Positions 11,249 through 19,973 are shown, counted from the first letter of the stretch. The stretch is 64,000 bases of DNA from Thauera sp. K11 (GCF_002354895.1 NZ_CP023439.1:1178001-1242000); one strand, 5' to 3'. Notes: generated by a model not told the origin, from the sequence alone. Numbers and translations: made by a program.

Positions 11249-12925
11249 GTGGACGGGGTCTTCATCAGCTATCGACGCGACGACTCGGCGGGCTATGCAG
11301 GCCGGCTGTACGACCGGCTGGCCGGGTATTTCGGCAGCGCGCGCATCTTCATGGATGTGGAAGGCATCGAGCCGGGCACCGATTTCGTCGCCGCCATCGA
11401 GGATGCGGTGGGGTCGTGCCGGGTCCTGATCGTCATCATCGGCGACGAATGGACGAATGCCACCGATGCTGCCGGCAGGCGGCGGCTGGACGACCCGGCC
11501 GATTTCATCCGCATCGAAACCGCCACCGCGCTGCGGCGCGACATCCGTGTGGTCCCCGTGCTGGTGGGCGGCGCCGTCATGCCGCAGGCGGACGAACTGC
11601 CGCCGGAGCTGAAGCCGCTGACCCGCCGGCAGGCGATCGAGATCAACCACAAGCAGTGGGAAGCGTCGAGCGGCGAACTGATCCGGACCCTGGAGCGGAT
11701 CCTGGGCAGCGGGGCCGCGCCGGCATCGGCACTCTCCGCAGCCGCGGCGGAACCGGCTTCGTCCCCGCCGGCGGGCGGCAATGGCGCTGCCGGCAAGGGG
11801 GCGATGCGATGGATCGCGCTGTCCGGCGTCGCCGCCATCGTTGCCGGCAGCGCCGTGTGGTTCGGCGTCGCCAGGCATGCCGTGATGGAACAGCCGGTCT
11901 CACGGACGGAAGGCGAGGGCGCCGGGCAGGCCGCCGCGCCTTCGCCGTCCGCGGCGCCGGCCGCACGGGCGGCGCCCGATGTGGCGGCGGCAACGGTGCG
12001 CGAGCCGCAAGCCGTGCCATCGGCCCCTGCGTCCGTGCCGTCGGCCACCGCACCTGCGGCGACGCCTGTGGCCGATGCGCCGGCTGCCGCGCCACCGGCG
12101 GTGAAGGCCCCGCAGGCGGATAGGCGGGTGGCCAGCCCGGTGGTCACCGTCGCTCCCCGGCCGGCGAACCCGTCAAAACCGACGTTCTCGCCGAGCCTGG
12201 CACCGGGCACCGTCCGCGAGCCGGTTTCCATCGCGAGGACTGCGCCCGCGCCCTCCGCGCTGCCGCCGGTCGCACGGCCGGAAGCGAGCGCGGCTGCGCT
12301 GCTGGCCGCGGTGCCTGCGGTGGAGGTTCCCCGCGCGGCCGATGCAGGCCGCCCGCTCGGCGGTGAGCGCTGGACCTACGAATCGCGCGGCAAGTGGCCG
12401 ACGAGTCCGAAACGCCGCTTCGAGGTCGCCGTCCAGTCGGTGGCCGGCGAGGTCGTCACCGACGCCCTGAAGATCGTCGAGCCCGACACGGCCGCGGGCG
12501 GCGAGGTGCGGCGCTGGGCGGGCGGCAAGCCCGGATTCATCGAATGGAACGGGATCGGGACCGAGTTCAGCCCGTACTGGGGCGCCTTCGTCGAACTGTC
12601 CCGCGGCGAAGGCGCGCGCGGCTTCGCGACCCCGGAGGTGGGCGGGTACTGGACGAACTGGCATTCGGTGGCGAAGGTGCTGGGCGAGGAATCGGTCAGG
12701 GTGCCGGCCGGCACGTTCGATGCCTACAAGGTGGAGGTCTGGAGCAGCCGCAACGCTACCGGCGGCCCGGCCCAGGCGCAGCTCGAGCCGGTCGGCATCC
12801 ACTACCTGGTCTGGTATGCACCCGCGGCAAAGCGCTACGTGAAGATGCAGCGGCGCGTCATTTCGGCATCGAGCAGCGAAAGCGAGCGTGACGTGTTCGA
12901 ACTCGTCGCGCACCGGCTGCCGTGA
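11249..12925 (+). CDS. TIR-domain single-pass membrane protein with C-terminal extracytoplasmic domain
   Basis: About 558 residues. A TIR domain (about 1-140) starts at once with VFISYRRDDSAGYAGRLYD and contains FMDVEGIEPGTDF and VLIVIIGDEW. A linker leads to one membrane helix (about 187-208, WIALSGVAAIVAGSAVWFGV), a 150-residue Ala/Pro/Val-rich stretch and a folded C-terminal domain (about 370-558) with many Trp and Tyr. The TIR part should be cytoplasmic and the C-terminal part periplasmic. Function is unknown. TIR domains act as NAD-consuming enzymes or as interaction modules, and neither can be decided here. GTG 11249 is chosen because it begins the TIR domain after GGGAG; ATG 11216 is possible. 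Confidence 0.7.
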   Translation: MDGVFISYRRDDSAGYAGRLYDRLAGYFGSARIFMDVEGIEPGTDFVAAIEDAVGSCRVLIVIIGDEWTNATDAAGRRRLDDPADFIRIETATALRRDIRVVPVLVGGAVMPQADELPPELKPLTRRQAIEINHKQWEASSGELIRTLERILGSGAAPASALSAAAAEPASSPPAGGNGAAGKGAMRWIALSGVAAIVAGSAVWFGVARHAVMEQPVSRTEGEGAGQAAAPSPSAAPAARAAPDVAAATVREPQAVPSAPASVPSATAPAATPVADAPAAAPPAVKAPQADRRVASPVVTVAPRPANPSKPTFSPSLAPGTVREPVSIARTAPAPSALPPVARPEASAAALLAAVPAVEVPRAADAGRPLGGERWTYESRGKWPTSPKRRFEVAVQSVAGEVVTDALKIVEPDTAAGGEVRRWAGGKPGFIEWNGIGTEFSPYWGAFVELSRGEGARGFATPEVGGYWTNWHSVAKVLGEESVRVPAGTFDAYKVEVWSSRNATGGPAQAQLEPVGIHYLVWYAPAAKRYVKMQRRVISASSSESERDVFELVAHRLP

Positions 12926-12928
12926 CGC

Positions 12929-13723
12929 TCACAGGCCGCCGCGCTCGCGGGCGTTGATTTCGCGTTCGGTGCGCAGGATGTAGCGCTGTATGGCGGTGTC
13001 CGCGCCGCGCGGCAGGGCGGCGAAGCGGCAGCCGACGCGCAATGTCTCGATGCCGCTGCGGTTGCGCTGGGGATTGACGTTGCGCACCTCCAGCGTCGCC
13101 GTGATCGGGTCGAGGTCGGGCAGCAGCAACAGGCAGCCGGGCAGTTCGGCCGCGGGTTCGAGCCGCGGCAGCGCATCCGGCGCGGCGTGGAAGGCGATGC
13201 CGCCCGCGCCGATGTCGATGATCCGCACCGACAGGCTGCCCGCGTCGCCGGGCCGGGGAATCGCGCACCGCGCCTCGTGGCTGAGCGGGACCTGCAGGCG
13301 GTAGGTCTCGCGCCGCTGCAGGCGCAGCATCTGGCCCGGAACCGGCGCCAGCAGCGCCGTCCGCCCGTCGAGCGACACCAGCGTGGCGGCCTCGATGGAA
13401 AACTGGATGCGGATGCGGTCCAGTTGGGTGACGCACATCAGCTTGTCGGCCAGGGTCGCGCGGCGGTTCGTGCCTTCGTCGATGCAGGCGTCGAGGTAGA
13501 GCGACTCTTCGTCGCCGGACAGCGAGACGAGGGCGCTCAGGAAGGATTCGCGCCCGGGCGGCAGGTGCACGCTCACCAGCGCATGCGCATCGATCAGGGC
13601 CTGCAGCAACTGGCGGACCTGGCGCCGGCCGTGCAGCAGGTACCTGTCCAGGCCCTCGGTCGGCAGCGGCTGGATGCGCTCGGGTTCGTCGTGGCCGGCG
13701 TGTTCTGGCTCTGCGGTGGACAT
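12929..13723 (-). CDS. PilZ/YcgR-like flagellar brake protein, copy 1
   Basis: A 264-residue protein with an N-terminal YcgR domain (about 1-135) and a C-terminal PilZ domain. The c-di-GMP-binding RxxxR is present (RRETYR), but the second motif, usually DxSxxG, reads DIGAGG, so the Ser is replaced by Gly. YcgR proteins slow the flagellar motor when they bind c-di-GMP. It lies 8 bases downstream of a close paralogue in the same direction. Affinity for c-di-GMP may be reduced or altered; this is inference from one residue. Confidence 0.85.
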   Translation of the reverse strand: MSTAEPEHAGHDEPERIQPLPTEGLDRYLLHGRRQVRQLLQALIDAHALVSVHLPPGRESFLSALVSLSGDEESLYLDACIDEGTNRRATLADKLMCVTQLDRIRIQFSIEAATLVSLDGRTALLAPVPGQMLRLQRRETYRLQVPLSHEARCAIPRPGDAGSLSVRIIDIGAGGIAFHAAPDALPRLEPAAELPGCLLLLPDLDPITATLEVRNVNPQRNRSGIETLRVGCRFAALPRGADTAIQRYILRTEREINARERGGL

Positions 13724-13731
13724 GGGCGGTT

Positions 13732-14511
13732 TCAGCGGCGGCCGCGTGCGCGGGCGGCGCGCTGGCGTTCGTTCTTCATGATGTAGCGCTGGATGACGTT
13801 CTCCGCCTGTGCCGGAAGCCCTGAGAACTGGCAGCCGGCACGCAGCATCTCGACGCCGTTGCGGGTGACGAGGCGGAACAGGTTGCGCACCGTCAGATGC
13901 GCCGGAATCGGTTCGCTGTCGGGCAGCTCGAGCCGGCATCCGGCAAACGACATGCCCGGCTCGAACGCGATGCCGGTGGGCGGGACCGCGATGGCGATCC
14001 CGCCCGTGCTGATGTCCAGGATGCGCATGTCCACCCGGCCGCCTTTCCCCCGCCCCGCGCCGAGCGGGATCGAGCACACCACCGTATGCGTGACCGGCGT
14101 GCTGAGCCGGAAGAAATCGCGCCGCTGCAGGCGCAGGATCTCCGCCGGCAGCGGCGCGCTGAACACCGGGCCGGAACCGGCGTCGCTGCGCGACGGACGC
14201 CCGAGGGAGAACTGGACCCGAACCTTGTCGAGCTGCGTGATGCAGGTGATCTGTTCCGCGTGCTCGATCTGCCGGTTGATGGCCTCGGCGGTGCTGCCGT
14301 CGAGCAGCAGCGTATCCTCGCCGGGCGTCAGGCCGAGGACCAGGGTGAGAAAGGACTGGTTGCCCGGCGCGAGATGGGCGGTGACGAGGGTGCGCTCGTC
14401 CGACAGTTCGCGGATGAGATGCGCGATCTCGCGCGGGTCGCGCAGCAGGAACCGCGATTCGTCGTCGGCGTGCAGCAGTTCGACGCGGGTCTGGTTGTTG
14501 TCGGTGGCCAT
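13732..14511 (-). CDS. PilZ/YcgR-like flagellar brake protein, copy 2
   Basis: A 259-residue protein with the YcgR N-terminal domain and a PilZ domain in which both binding motifs are intact: RRDFFR (RxxxR) and DISTGG (DxSxxG). The ends of the two paralogues are alike (IQRYIMKNER here, IQRYILRTER in copy 1), which points to tandem gene duplication. Probable role: coupling of c-di-GMP level to motor speed or direction. The start ATG 14511 is the first before the conserved part. Confidence 0.87.
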   Translation of the reverse strand: MATDNNQTRVELLHADDESRFLLRDPREIAHLIRELSDERTLVTAHLAPGNQSFLTLVLGLTPGEDTLLLDGSTAEAINRQIEHAEQITCITQLDKVRVQFSLGRPSRSDAGSGPVFSAPLPAEILRLQRRDFFRLSTPVTHTVVCSIPLGAGRGKGGRVDMRILDISTGGIAIAVPPTGIAFEPGMSFAGCRLELPDSEPIPAHLTVRNLFRLVTRNGVEMLRAGCQFSGLPAQAENVIQRYIMKNERQRAARARGRR

Positions 14512-14558
14512 GGTGACCGGGCGAAGGCTTGCGGGGATGCCGAGGCTTATAGCACGAC

Positions 14559-14915
14559 TCAGCCCGGGTGTGCTTTCGCGCCCCGGCGCGGCAGCGCGCC
14601 GGGCAGGCTGCCCGGCGCCGGAACGGGGGCGCTGCCGGCCCCGGCGCCCTGTTCGACGCGGTAGAGCCAGGCCAGCAGTTCGGCCACCGCGACGTAGAGC
14701 TGGGGCGGGATGCGCTCGTCGAGGTCGACCTGCATCAAGAGGCCGACGAGTTCCGGCGATTCGTGCACATAGACGCCGGCCTCGCGCGCGCGCTCGATGA
14801 TTTCGCGGGCGATCACGCCGCGCCCCTTGGCCACGACGCGCGGCGCCGTCTCGCCCGCGTTGTAGGCGAGGGCGACGGCTTCGCCGCGCGGATCGGGTGC
14901 CGGGCCGGCGTTCAT
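14559..14915 (-). CDS. short FlhB-like protein (FlhX type)
   Basis: A 118-residue soluble protein matching only the C-terminal cytoplasmic domain of FlhB/YscU (AVALAYNAGETAPRVVAKGRG, then AREAGVYVHESPELVGLLM). The membrane part and the self-cleaving NPTH motif of full FlhB are missing. Such FlhB-like proteins occur beside flagellar genes and can partly replace the FlhB C-terminus in some bacteria. It overlaps the upstream FliK-like gene by four bases, so the two are co-translated. FliK and the FlhB C-domain are known partners, which makes this pairing meaningful. Confidence 0.85.
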   Translation of the reverse strand: MNAGPAPDPRGEAVALAYNAGETAPRVVAKGRGVIAREIIERAREAGVYVHESPELVGLLMQVDLDERIPPQLYVAVAELLAWLYRVEQGAGAGSAPVPAPGSLPGALPRRGAKAHPG

Positions 14916-16048
14916 CGCGGTTCCACCACCATGCCGGTGAGCGGAAGGGCGGCGGCGTCGAGCGCGGACTGCAGTTCGGCACGGCGTTCCTGCAGCGCGG
15001 CGATGGCGGCCGGGTCGTCGGCGCGCATGCGCAGCGCCACGCCGGCGGCGGTGAGGTGTAGTTCGGCCTCGACGCCGCCCAGGCGCGGCAGCGTCAGGCG
15101 CAGCGTCGTCTTCCATTCCGGGGCGGGTTCCTCCCCGGCCTCGGCCTGTTCCCGCTCCGGCGCCTCGTTCTCGGGGTCGTGGATGATCCATTCGACCGCC
15201 TGCCCGGGCCACGCCTGGCCCTGCCACACGTACTGGTGGGTGGCGAGTGCGTCGAGCTGTTGATGCACCACCGGCAGCAGGCGTTCCGGGATGGCGAGGC
15301 CGCGTGGCATGGGGGATTCGTCCGCCGCGGGGCGTGCGCGCGGCGAGGCCGCGGTGTCGTCGGGCGGGGCGTTCCGTTCGCTGGCGCGTCCCTGTGCCGC
15401 CGCGCTGCGCGCGGCATCGGCGGCAGCGGCCGGCAGGCCGCTCCCCGGCCGCTCGCCGCCTGCGGCCGCCAGGTTGTGCGGTTCGCGCTGCAGCGCCGCG
15501 ACGTCGAGCCTGCCCTGCGCCCATTGGGCCTGGTGCGATTCGTAGAACAGGCCGCTGCGGCCGATCGCTTCACGCAGCGCCGGCGCCAGTTGCGCGCCGC
15601 TGGCCGGCGGCGCGTCCAGGACCGGCCTGCCGGCCGACAGCGCCGCGGGTGCCGAGGCCGGCTGGCCGGTCAGGAGGAAGCTGATGAGGCGCCCCGTCCG
15701 GCTCAGCGAGGGCAGGGCCGAGGCGTTGCCCGCGGCCGCGTCGGGCGTGGCGAGCCGCGCGAACACCGTGCGCGGCGTGGTTTCGGTGACGACGAGGTCG
15801 AGCGTGTCGCCGGCGCTGGCGGACGCGTCCAGCGCCAGCGTCATCTGCCGGCCGGCGATCAGGGCGCGAAAGGTGCCGTCGGGCAGCGCCTGCTGCAGCG
15901 TGGCGAGCACGCGCTGCCCCGGCACGAGATCCGGCAGGTCGGCCTGGATCTCGCGCGCGCGCTGCAGCCCGGCGACCGGCTGGTCGGCGTTGAAGAAGCT
16001 CGCTTCGTTGAGCAGCCGCAGCCGCGCGGCGAGGTCGGCGGGGATCAC
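14912..16048 (-). CDS. second FliK-like hook-length control-type protein
   Basis: A 378-residue protein with an Ala-rich N-terminal part and a C-terminal Flg_hook-like domain (TTLRLTLPRLGGVEAELHLT, then a helical end). It differs from fliK at 1002-2303 in having little resemblance in its N-terminal half. It is the upstream partner of the short FlhB-like gene (stop and start overlap). Role unproven; it may assist hook-length control or substrate switching. Confidence 0.75.
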   Translation of the reverse strand: MIPADLAARLRLLNEASFFNADQPVAGLQRAREIQADLPDLVPGQRVLATLQQALPDGTFRALIAGRQMTLALDASASAGDTLDLVVTETTPRTVFARLATPDAAAGNASALPSLSRTGRLISFLLTGQPASAPAALSAGRPVLDAPPASGAQLAPALREAIGRSGLFYESHQAQWAQGRLDVAALQREPHNLAAAGGERPGSGLPAAAADAARSAAAQGRASERNAPPDDTAASPRARPAADESPMPRGLAIPERLLPVVHQQLDALATHQYVWQGQAWPGQAVEWIIHDPENEAPEREQAEAGEEPAPEWKTTLRLTLPRLGGVEAELHLTAAGVALRMRADDPAAIAALQERRAELQSALDAAALPLTGMVVEPR

Positions 16049-16088
16049 GGTGCGCGCTCCGTGTCGTCAGCGGCCGGGCCGCCCGGGC

Positions 16089-16412
16089 TCAGGGCTCGAG
16101 TGCGCCGTAGGCGGCGCGCACCGCCCGGTCGCGCACGCCGTCCGAGAGCAGCTTGCGCACGGCGGTCAGGAAGGGTTCGGCGTGGCTGCGGATCTCGGCA
16201 TCCAGCGCGAGGATCCGCTGCATGCCTTCGGCCAGCGCGGCGCGTTCCTGCGCATCGGCCGCCGCGCTGCCGGCCCGCGCGATGCAGGCGGCGCGCAGCT
16301 CGGCCGCCTCGCGTTCGAGGGCGGCAAGGGTGTCCCAGTCGTTCGCCCGTGCGGCATCGGCCATCGCCTGGTAGCGGGCGAGCAGGGCGTCGATATCGTG
16401 GAGGGTCGGCAT
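16089..16412 (-). CDS. fliT: flagellar export chaperone FliT
   Basis: A 107-residue all-helical protein located directly after fliS, where FliT is normally found. FliT binds FliD and guides the filament cap to the export gate. ATG 16412 is preferred over 16436 because GGAG lies 7 bases upstream. Sequence conservation of FliT is low, so the call rests on size, helicity and position. Confidence 0.8.
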   Translation of the reverse strand: MPTLHDIDALLARYQAMADAARANDWDTLAALEREAAELRAACIARAGSAAADAQERAALAEGMQRILALDAEIRSHAEPFLTAVRKLLSDGVRDRAVRAAYGALEP

Positions 16413-16469
16413 GGCGCGGCTCCGGAATGTTTCCATGCAACCAGAAGCAAGACCCGCGCCATGCGGCGG

Positions 16470-16886
16470 TCAGGCCGCCGCCGCGGTCGCCTCCGCCTTG
16501 CCGGCGATACCGGCCCAGGCTTCGCGCAGCGTGGCCAGCAGGCCGCCGACCTCTTCCAGCGCCGGCTGGCTGTTGTGCAGGTTGGCGTAGAGCAGGCGGT
16601 CGCTCATGTAGTCGTAGAGCGCGGCCAGCCGGACGGCGAGTTCGCCGCCGGCGCTCATGTCCAGGCTGACCTTGAGGCCGTTGATGATGATCTCGATGGC
16701 CTTCGAGATGGCCTGGCCCTTGGCGGACACGTCCTGGCCGCCGACGGCGATCGCGGCGCTGCGCACCTGCAGCAGGGCGCCGTCGAACAGCATCAGGATC
16801 AGTTTGTGGGGGTCCGCGGTATTGACGCCGGTTTCGACGCCGACCTTGGCGTAGGCCGCAGCGCGATTGGAGAAGCCTCCGAACAT
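16470..16886 (-). CDS. fliS: flagellin export chaperone FliS
   Basis: A 138-residue protein with FliS signatures: an early AAAYAKV segment, the ADPHKLILMLFDGAL motif and a C-terminal helix (LLATLREAWAGI). FliS binds the flagellin C-terminus and keeps it unfolded for export. It lies between fliD and fliT in the usual order and probably shares the transcript. Confidence 0.95.
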   Translation of the reverse strand: MFGGFSNRAAAYAKVGVETGVNTADPHKLILMLFDGALLQVRSAAIAVGGQDVSAKGQAISKAIEIIINGLKVSLDMSAGGELAVRLAALYDYMSDRLLYANLHNSQPALEEVGGLLATLREAWAGIAGKAEATAAAA

Positions 16887-16923
16887 CTTTACGTGTCTCC
16901 TGCGGGGAAGCCCGATGTGATCG

Positions 16924-18306
16924 TTAGGCAGACAGGCTGGCGAGCTGCCGCGTCAGGTAGGCGCTGGTGGTGCTCATGCTCGACATCGCCGCATCCAGCG
17001 CGGTGAATTGCGCGGAATAGCGTGCCTCGATGCGCGCCAGGCGCAGCTCCATCGTCTCCTTGCGGTCGTCGAGCGCCTTGATCGAGCGGCTGATGCCTTC
17101 GGTGCGGGCGCTGAGCAGGCCGTCGGTGTCCAGCATGGACTTGATGCGGCTTTCCAGCGTCTTGGCGAAGCCCTCGACGGTGCCGTTGCCGCGGAACAGC
17201 TCGCCGACCTTCTTCGCCGGGTCGGCCAGCGCCTCGGTGAGCTTGGTGCTGTCGACCGAAATGCTGCCGTCCGTCTTGAAGGTGATGCCGATCTGCGACA
17301 GCGTGGTCGCGCCGCTCAGGCCGGAAAGCGGGTTGGAGAACACGCCGCGGATCTGGTTCTGGATCGAGCGCACGCCGGAGTCGCCGTTGAGCGTGCCGGC
17401 CTTCTTGGTCTCGGCGTTGTAGCTGGTCTGGCTGCGGATCAGGGTGTTGAGTTCGTTGTATGCCTTGACGAAGTCGTCGATGGCCTTCGTGGCGACGGTG
17501 TCGTCGCGCGTGACGGTGACGGCGGTCTCTTCGTCGGTGAGCTTGGCGAGCTTGAGGGTGACGCCCTCGATGGCGTCCGTCACCGTGTTGGTGCTGCGCG
17601 TGATCGCCAGTCCGTCGATGGTCAGGCGCGCATCCTGCGCCTGCTGCACCGAGGTCAGGGACGAGCCCGAAGGGTTGCCGGCGTCGAAGCCGAAGCCTGC
17701 CAGCGCGCCGTCGCCGCTCAGCCTGAAGGCATTGGCGGCGCCCGTTTCCTTGCTGCTGATGACGAGCTGGTTCACCGTGCCGTTGTTGACGATCTGCGCG
17801 GACACGCCGGCGTCGGCGGCATTGATCGCCTTGCGCAGGTCGGCGAGCGTGGCGCCCGCGGCCAGCGAGATCGTCTTCTCGCCGTCTTCCGCCGGCGTGA
17901 AGCTGCCATCCTCGGCGTAGCGGCCCAGGCTGATCGTGAGGCTGCCTTCGCCCACCGCGGGTTCTGCGGTGGCGCTGGTGGCCACGCGCTGCGTGCGCGC
18001 GAGCGCGCTCACCTCGACGTTGTAGCTGCCGGTCTGCGCCGACGAAGTCGAGCTGACGGTGAATGCCTTGGTGTCGCCCGCGCTGGCGGCGGTCGCGGAG
18101 AAAGTGCCCGGTTTGGCGAGCGTGGCGGCGGCGTCCTGCAGCTTGGACATCGCGCTCTTCAACAGGCCGAAGGCCGAAAGCTTCGACTGGTAGCTGCTTT
18201 GCTGGGATTCGATGCGAGTCAGGGGCTGGCGCTCGACCGCCATCAACTGGCTGATGATGCCCGAGACGTCCAACCCCGAACCGACTCCTGCAGCGCTGAT
18301 TGCCAT
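16924..18306 (-). CDS. fliD: flagellar filament-capping protein FliD
   Basis: A 460-residue FliD with the conserved N-terminus (GSGLDVSGIISQLMAVERQP), a variable central part and the conserved C-terminal helical region (SFNAET-like YNAETKKAGTLNGDSGVRS, then a coiled end). FliD forms the pentameric or hexameric cap that folds flagellin at the filament tip. A GGGAGG ribosome site precedes the ATG. Length is in the usual range. Confidence 0.95.
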   Translation of the reverse strand: MAISAAGVGSGLDVSGIISQLMAVERQPLTRIESQQSSYQSKLSAFGLLKSAMSKLQDAAATLAKPGTFSATAASAGDTKAFTVSSTSSAQTGSYNVEVSALARTQRVATSATAEPAVGEGSLTISLGRYAEDGSFTPAEDGEKTISLAAGATLADLRKAINAADAGVSAQIVNNGTVNQLVISSKETGAANAFRLSGDGALAGFGFDAGNPSGSSLTSVQQAQDARLTIDGLAITRSTNTVTDAIEGVTLKLAKLTDEETAVTVTRDDTVATKAIDDFVKAYNELNTLIRSQTSYNAETKKAGTLNGDSGVRSIQNQIRGVFSNPLSGLSGATTLSQIGITFKTDGSISVDSTKLTEALADPAKKVGELFRGNGTVEGFAKTLESRIKSMLDTDGLLSARTEGISRSIKALDDRKETMELRLARIEARYSAQFTALDAAMSSMSTTSAYLTRQLASLSA

Positions 18307-18325
18307 GATGGGAACCTCCCGGGTA

Positions 18326-18691
18326 TCAGGCTTGCTGCTTCAGCAACAGGCCCTTCAACTTGTCTACTGCCTTGGAAATCGCCAGCACCTCTTCGGAGGG
18401 GATCTGGCGGATCACTTCGTTCGTCTCGGTGTCCATGACCTTGACCACCGTCCGGCCCGAGTCCTTGTCGAGCGAGAACTCGAGGCTCTGCGCCATTGGT
18501 GCCACGGCCCTGGCCACGTCCTCGAGCGCCTTCTGCAATTCGCCCGCGCCGGGGACCCTCCCGGCGCCGTCCACGCCCTGGGCCGGGACCGCACCGCCTT
18601 GCTCCGCCGGCGCGCTCCGGGCCACCTGCGTATCGCGCCCCACCATGGACTGCATGGCGACGGCGCTATGGCTGATGGGCTGAATCGACAT
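18326..18691 (-). CDS. flaG: flagellar protein FlaG
   Basis: A 121-residue protein with the FlaG domain: LEFSLDKDSGRTVVKVMDTETNEVIRQIP, with the typical IRQIPSEE stretch. FlaG affects filament length in several polar-flagellated bacteria. It lies between fliC and fliD, the common fliC-flaG-fliD-fliS order. An AGGAGG site lies 5 bases upstream of the ATG. Confidence 0.93.
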   Translation of the reverse strand: MSIQPISHSAVAMQSMVGRDTQVARSAPAEQGGAVPAQGVDGAGRVPGAGELQKALEDVARAVAPMAQSLEFSLDKDSGRTVVKVMDTETNEVIRQIPSEEVLAISKAVDKLKGLLLKQQA

Positions 18692-18715
18692 GATATGTCC
18701 TCCTTATGGACAGAC

Positions 18716-18744
18716 GGCGCGGAGCGTATCTTACGCTCCGCGCC
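18716..18744 (-). terminator. hairpin downstream of fliC
   Basis: A perfect 13-bp stem (18716-18728 with 18732-18744) and a 3-base loop lie between fliC and flaG. There is no clear T run, so it may act as a partial terminator or as an mRNA-stabilising end that keeps fliC message more abundant than flaG-fliD. Confidence 0.6.
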
Positions 18745-18770
18745 CATCGTTGTTTCAGGCCGGCCCGGGC

Positions 18771-19616
18771 TTAGCGGAGCAGCGACAGCACGTTCTGCGG
18801 CAAGGAGTTCGCCTGGGCGAGCATCGCGGTACCGGCCTGCTGCAGGATCTGGGTGCGGGAGAGGTTGGCGGTTTCCGTCGCGAAGTCGGCGTCCATGATG
18901 CGGCCGCGGGCGGCGGACTGGTTCTCGGCGGCGACCTGCAGGTTGCTGATGACGGCGTCGAACCGGTTCTGCGAGGCACCGAAGTTGGCGCGCGCGGTGT
19001 TGATGACGGTGATCGCGTCATCGACGGCGTCCATCGCGTCGCGGGCCGCCGCGGCGTCGGCGCCGAGGGTCGCGCTGGTGCCCTGCGTGGCGGTGCCCAT
19101 GTCGGTGGCGATGTCGGTCGTGGTGATCGCGATCTGGTTGTCCGTGCTCGTGTTGGCGCCGACCTGGAAGGTGAAGGTGCCGCTGTCGCCGCCCGCACCG
19201 GTCAGCAGTTCCTGGCCGTTGAACTTGGTGTTCTTGATGATGCGTTCGTTTTCCTCGGCGAGCTGCTTGAACTCGGCGTCGAGCATCGTGCGGTCGTCGC
19301 TGTCGTTCGTGTCGTTTGCCGACTGGACCGCCAGTTCGCGCATGCGCTGCAGGTTCTCGCCGATCTTGCCCAGCGCGCCTTCGGCCGTCTGCGACAGCGA
19401 GATGCCGTCGTTCGCGTTGCGGATGGCGACGTTCATGCCGCGCACCTGGGTGTTCATGCGCTCGGCGATCGCCAGGCCGGCGGCATCGTCCTTCGCGCTA
19501 TTGACGCGGAGTCCGGAAGACAGGCGCTGCAGGGTGGTGCCGAGCGAGCTCTGCGAGGTGGACAGGTTGCGCTGCGCGTTGAGGGAAGCCACGTTGGTGT
19601 TGATCGTCTGGGCCAT
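18771..19616 (-). CDS. fliC: flagellin FliC
   Basis: A 281-residue flagellin with both conserved ends (MAQTINTNVASLNAQRNL; C-terminal QANSLPQNVLSLLR) and a short central region, so the surface-exposed D2/D3 part is reduced compared with the 490-residue enterobacterial protein. It has no Cys or Trp, as usual for flagellin. The Ser/Thr-rich centre could accept O-glycans. A sigma28 promoter lies about 100 bases upstream. Confidence 0.97.
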   Translation of the reverse strand: MAQTINTNVASLNAQRNLSTSQSSLGTTLQRLSSGLRVNSAKDDAAGLAIAERMNTQVRGMNVAIRNANDGISLSQTAEGALGKIGENLQRMRELAVQSANDTNDSDDRTMLDAEFKQLAEENERIIKNTKFNGQELLTGAGGDSGTFTFQVGANTSTDNQIAITTTDIATDMGTATQGTSATLGADAAAARDAMDAVDDAITVINTARANFGASQNRFDAVISNLQVAAENQSAARGRIMDADFATETANLSRTQILQQAGTAMLAQANSLPQNVLSLLR

Positions 19617-19712
19617 GATGTTTCTCCTGGAAGGTCAGGTTGGTCATACACCCGTTGGTTCTGTCGTCTGCCTGGGCGGGTGAGGAGCGTTTCGTTGTGC
19701 TCTTGGCTGCTC

Positions 19713-19738
19713 TTACGGTGACCCCGGAAAAATCTTTA
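19713..19738 (-). promoter_or_regulatory. sigma28 (FliA) promoter of fliC
   Basis: On the minus strand TAAAGATT - 11 bases - ACCGTAA matches the flagellar sigma28 consensus (TAAAGTTT-N11-GCCGATAA) with exact spacing. It leaves an untranslated leader of about 90 bases before fliC. Confidence 0.75.
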
Positions 19739-19946
19739 GGCGTTTTTTGGCTTGCCGTGCGCATTTTCCGCAAGTGAGGCCCATGCGGCAGGTTGCCGGC
19801 GCGTTGCGAATCCGCGATGAGGTTCCGCGCCGGCCGGCGATGGGCGCGTCCGCCGTATACATATATATGGGAGTGGCGCGGCGGGCGGCGATCGGGCAGG
19901 GCCGTGACCCCCGGCACGGCCGGATGCGGCGGGAGAATCCGGGCCC

Positions 19947-19973
19947 TAAAGTTCCCGGAGATTTGTCCGATGA
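19947..19973 (+). promoter_or_regulatory. sigma28 (FliA) promoter of the octapeptide-repeat gene
   Basis: TAAAGTTC - 11 bases - TCCGATGA matches the sigma28 consensus well and points away from fliC. The predicted start of transcription near 19980 lies about 100 bases before the ATG at 20079. The 208 bases between the two divergent sigma28 promoters hold no gene. Confidence 0.75.

Noticed and set aside
19854..19870. AT-rich patch TATACATATATAT as a sigma70 promoter
   Set aside because: It lacks a -35 element at a proper distance, and the two sigma28 promoters explain both neighbouring genes.
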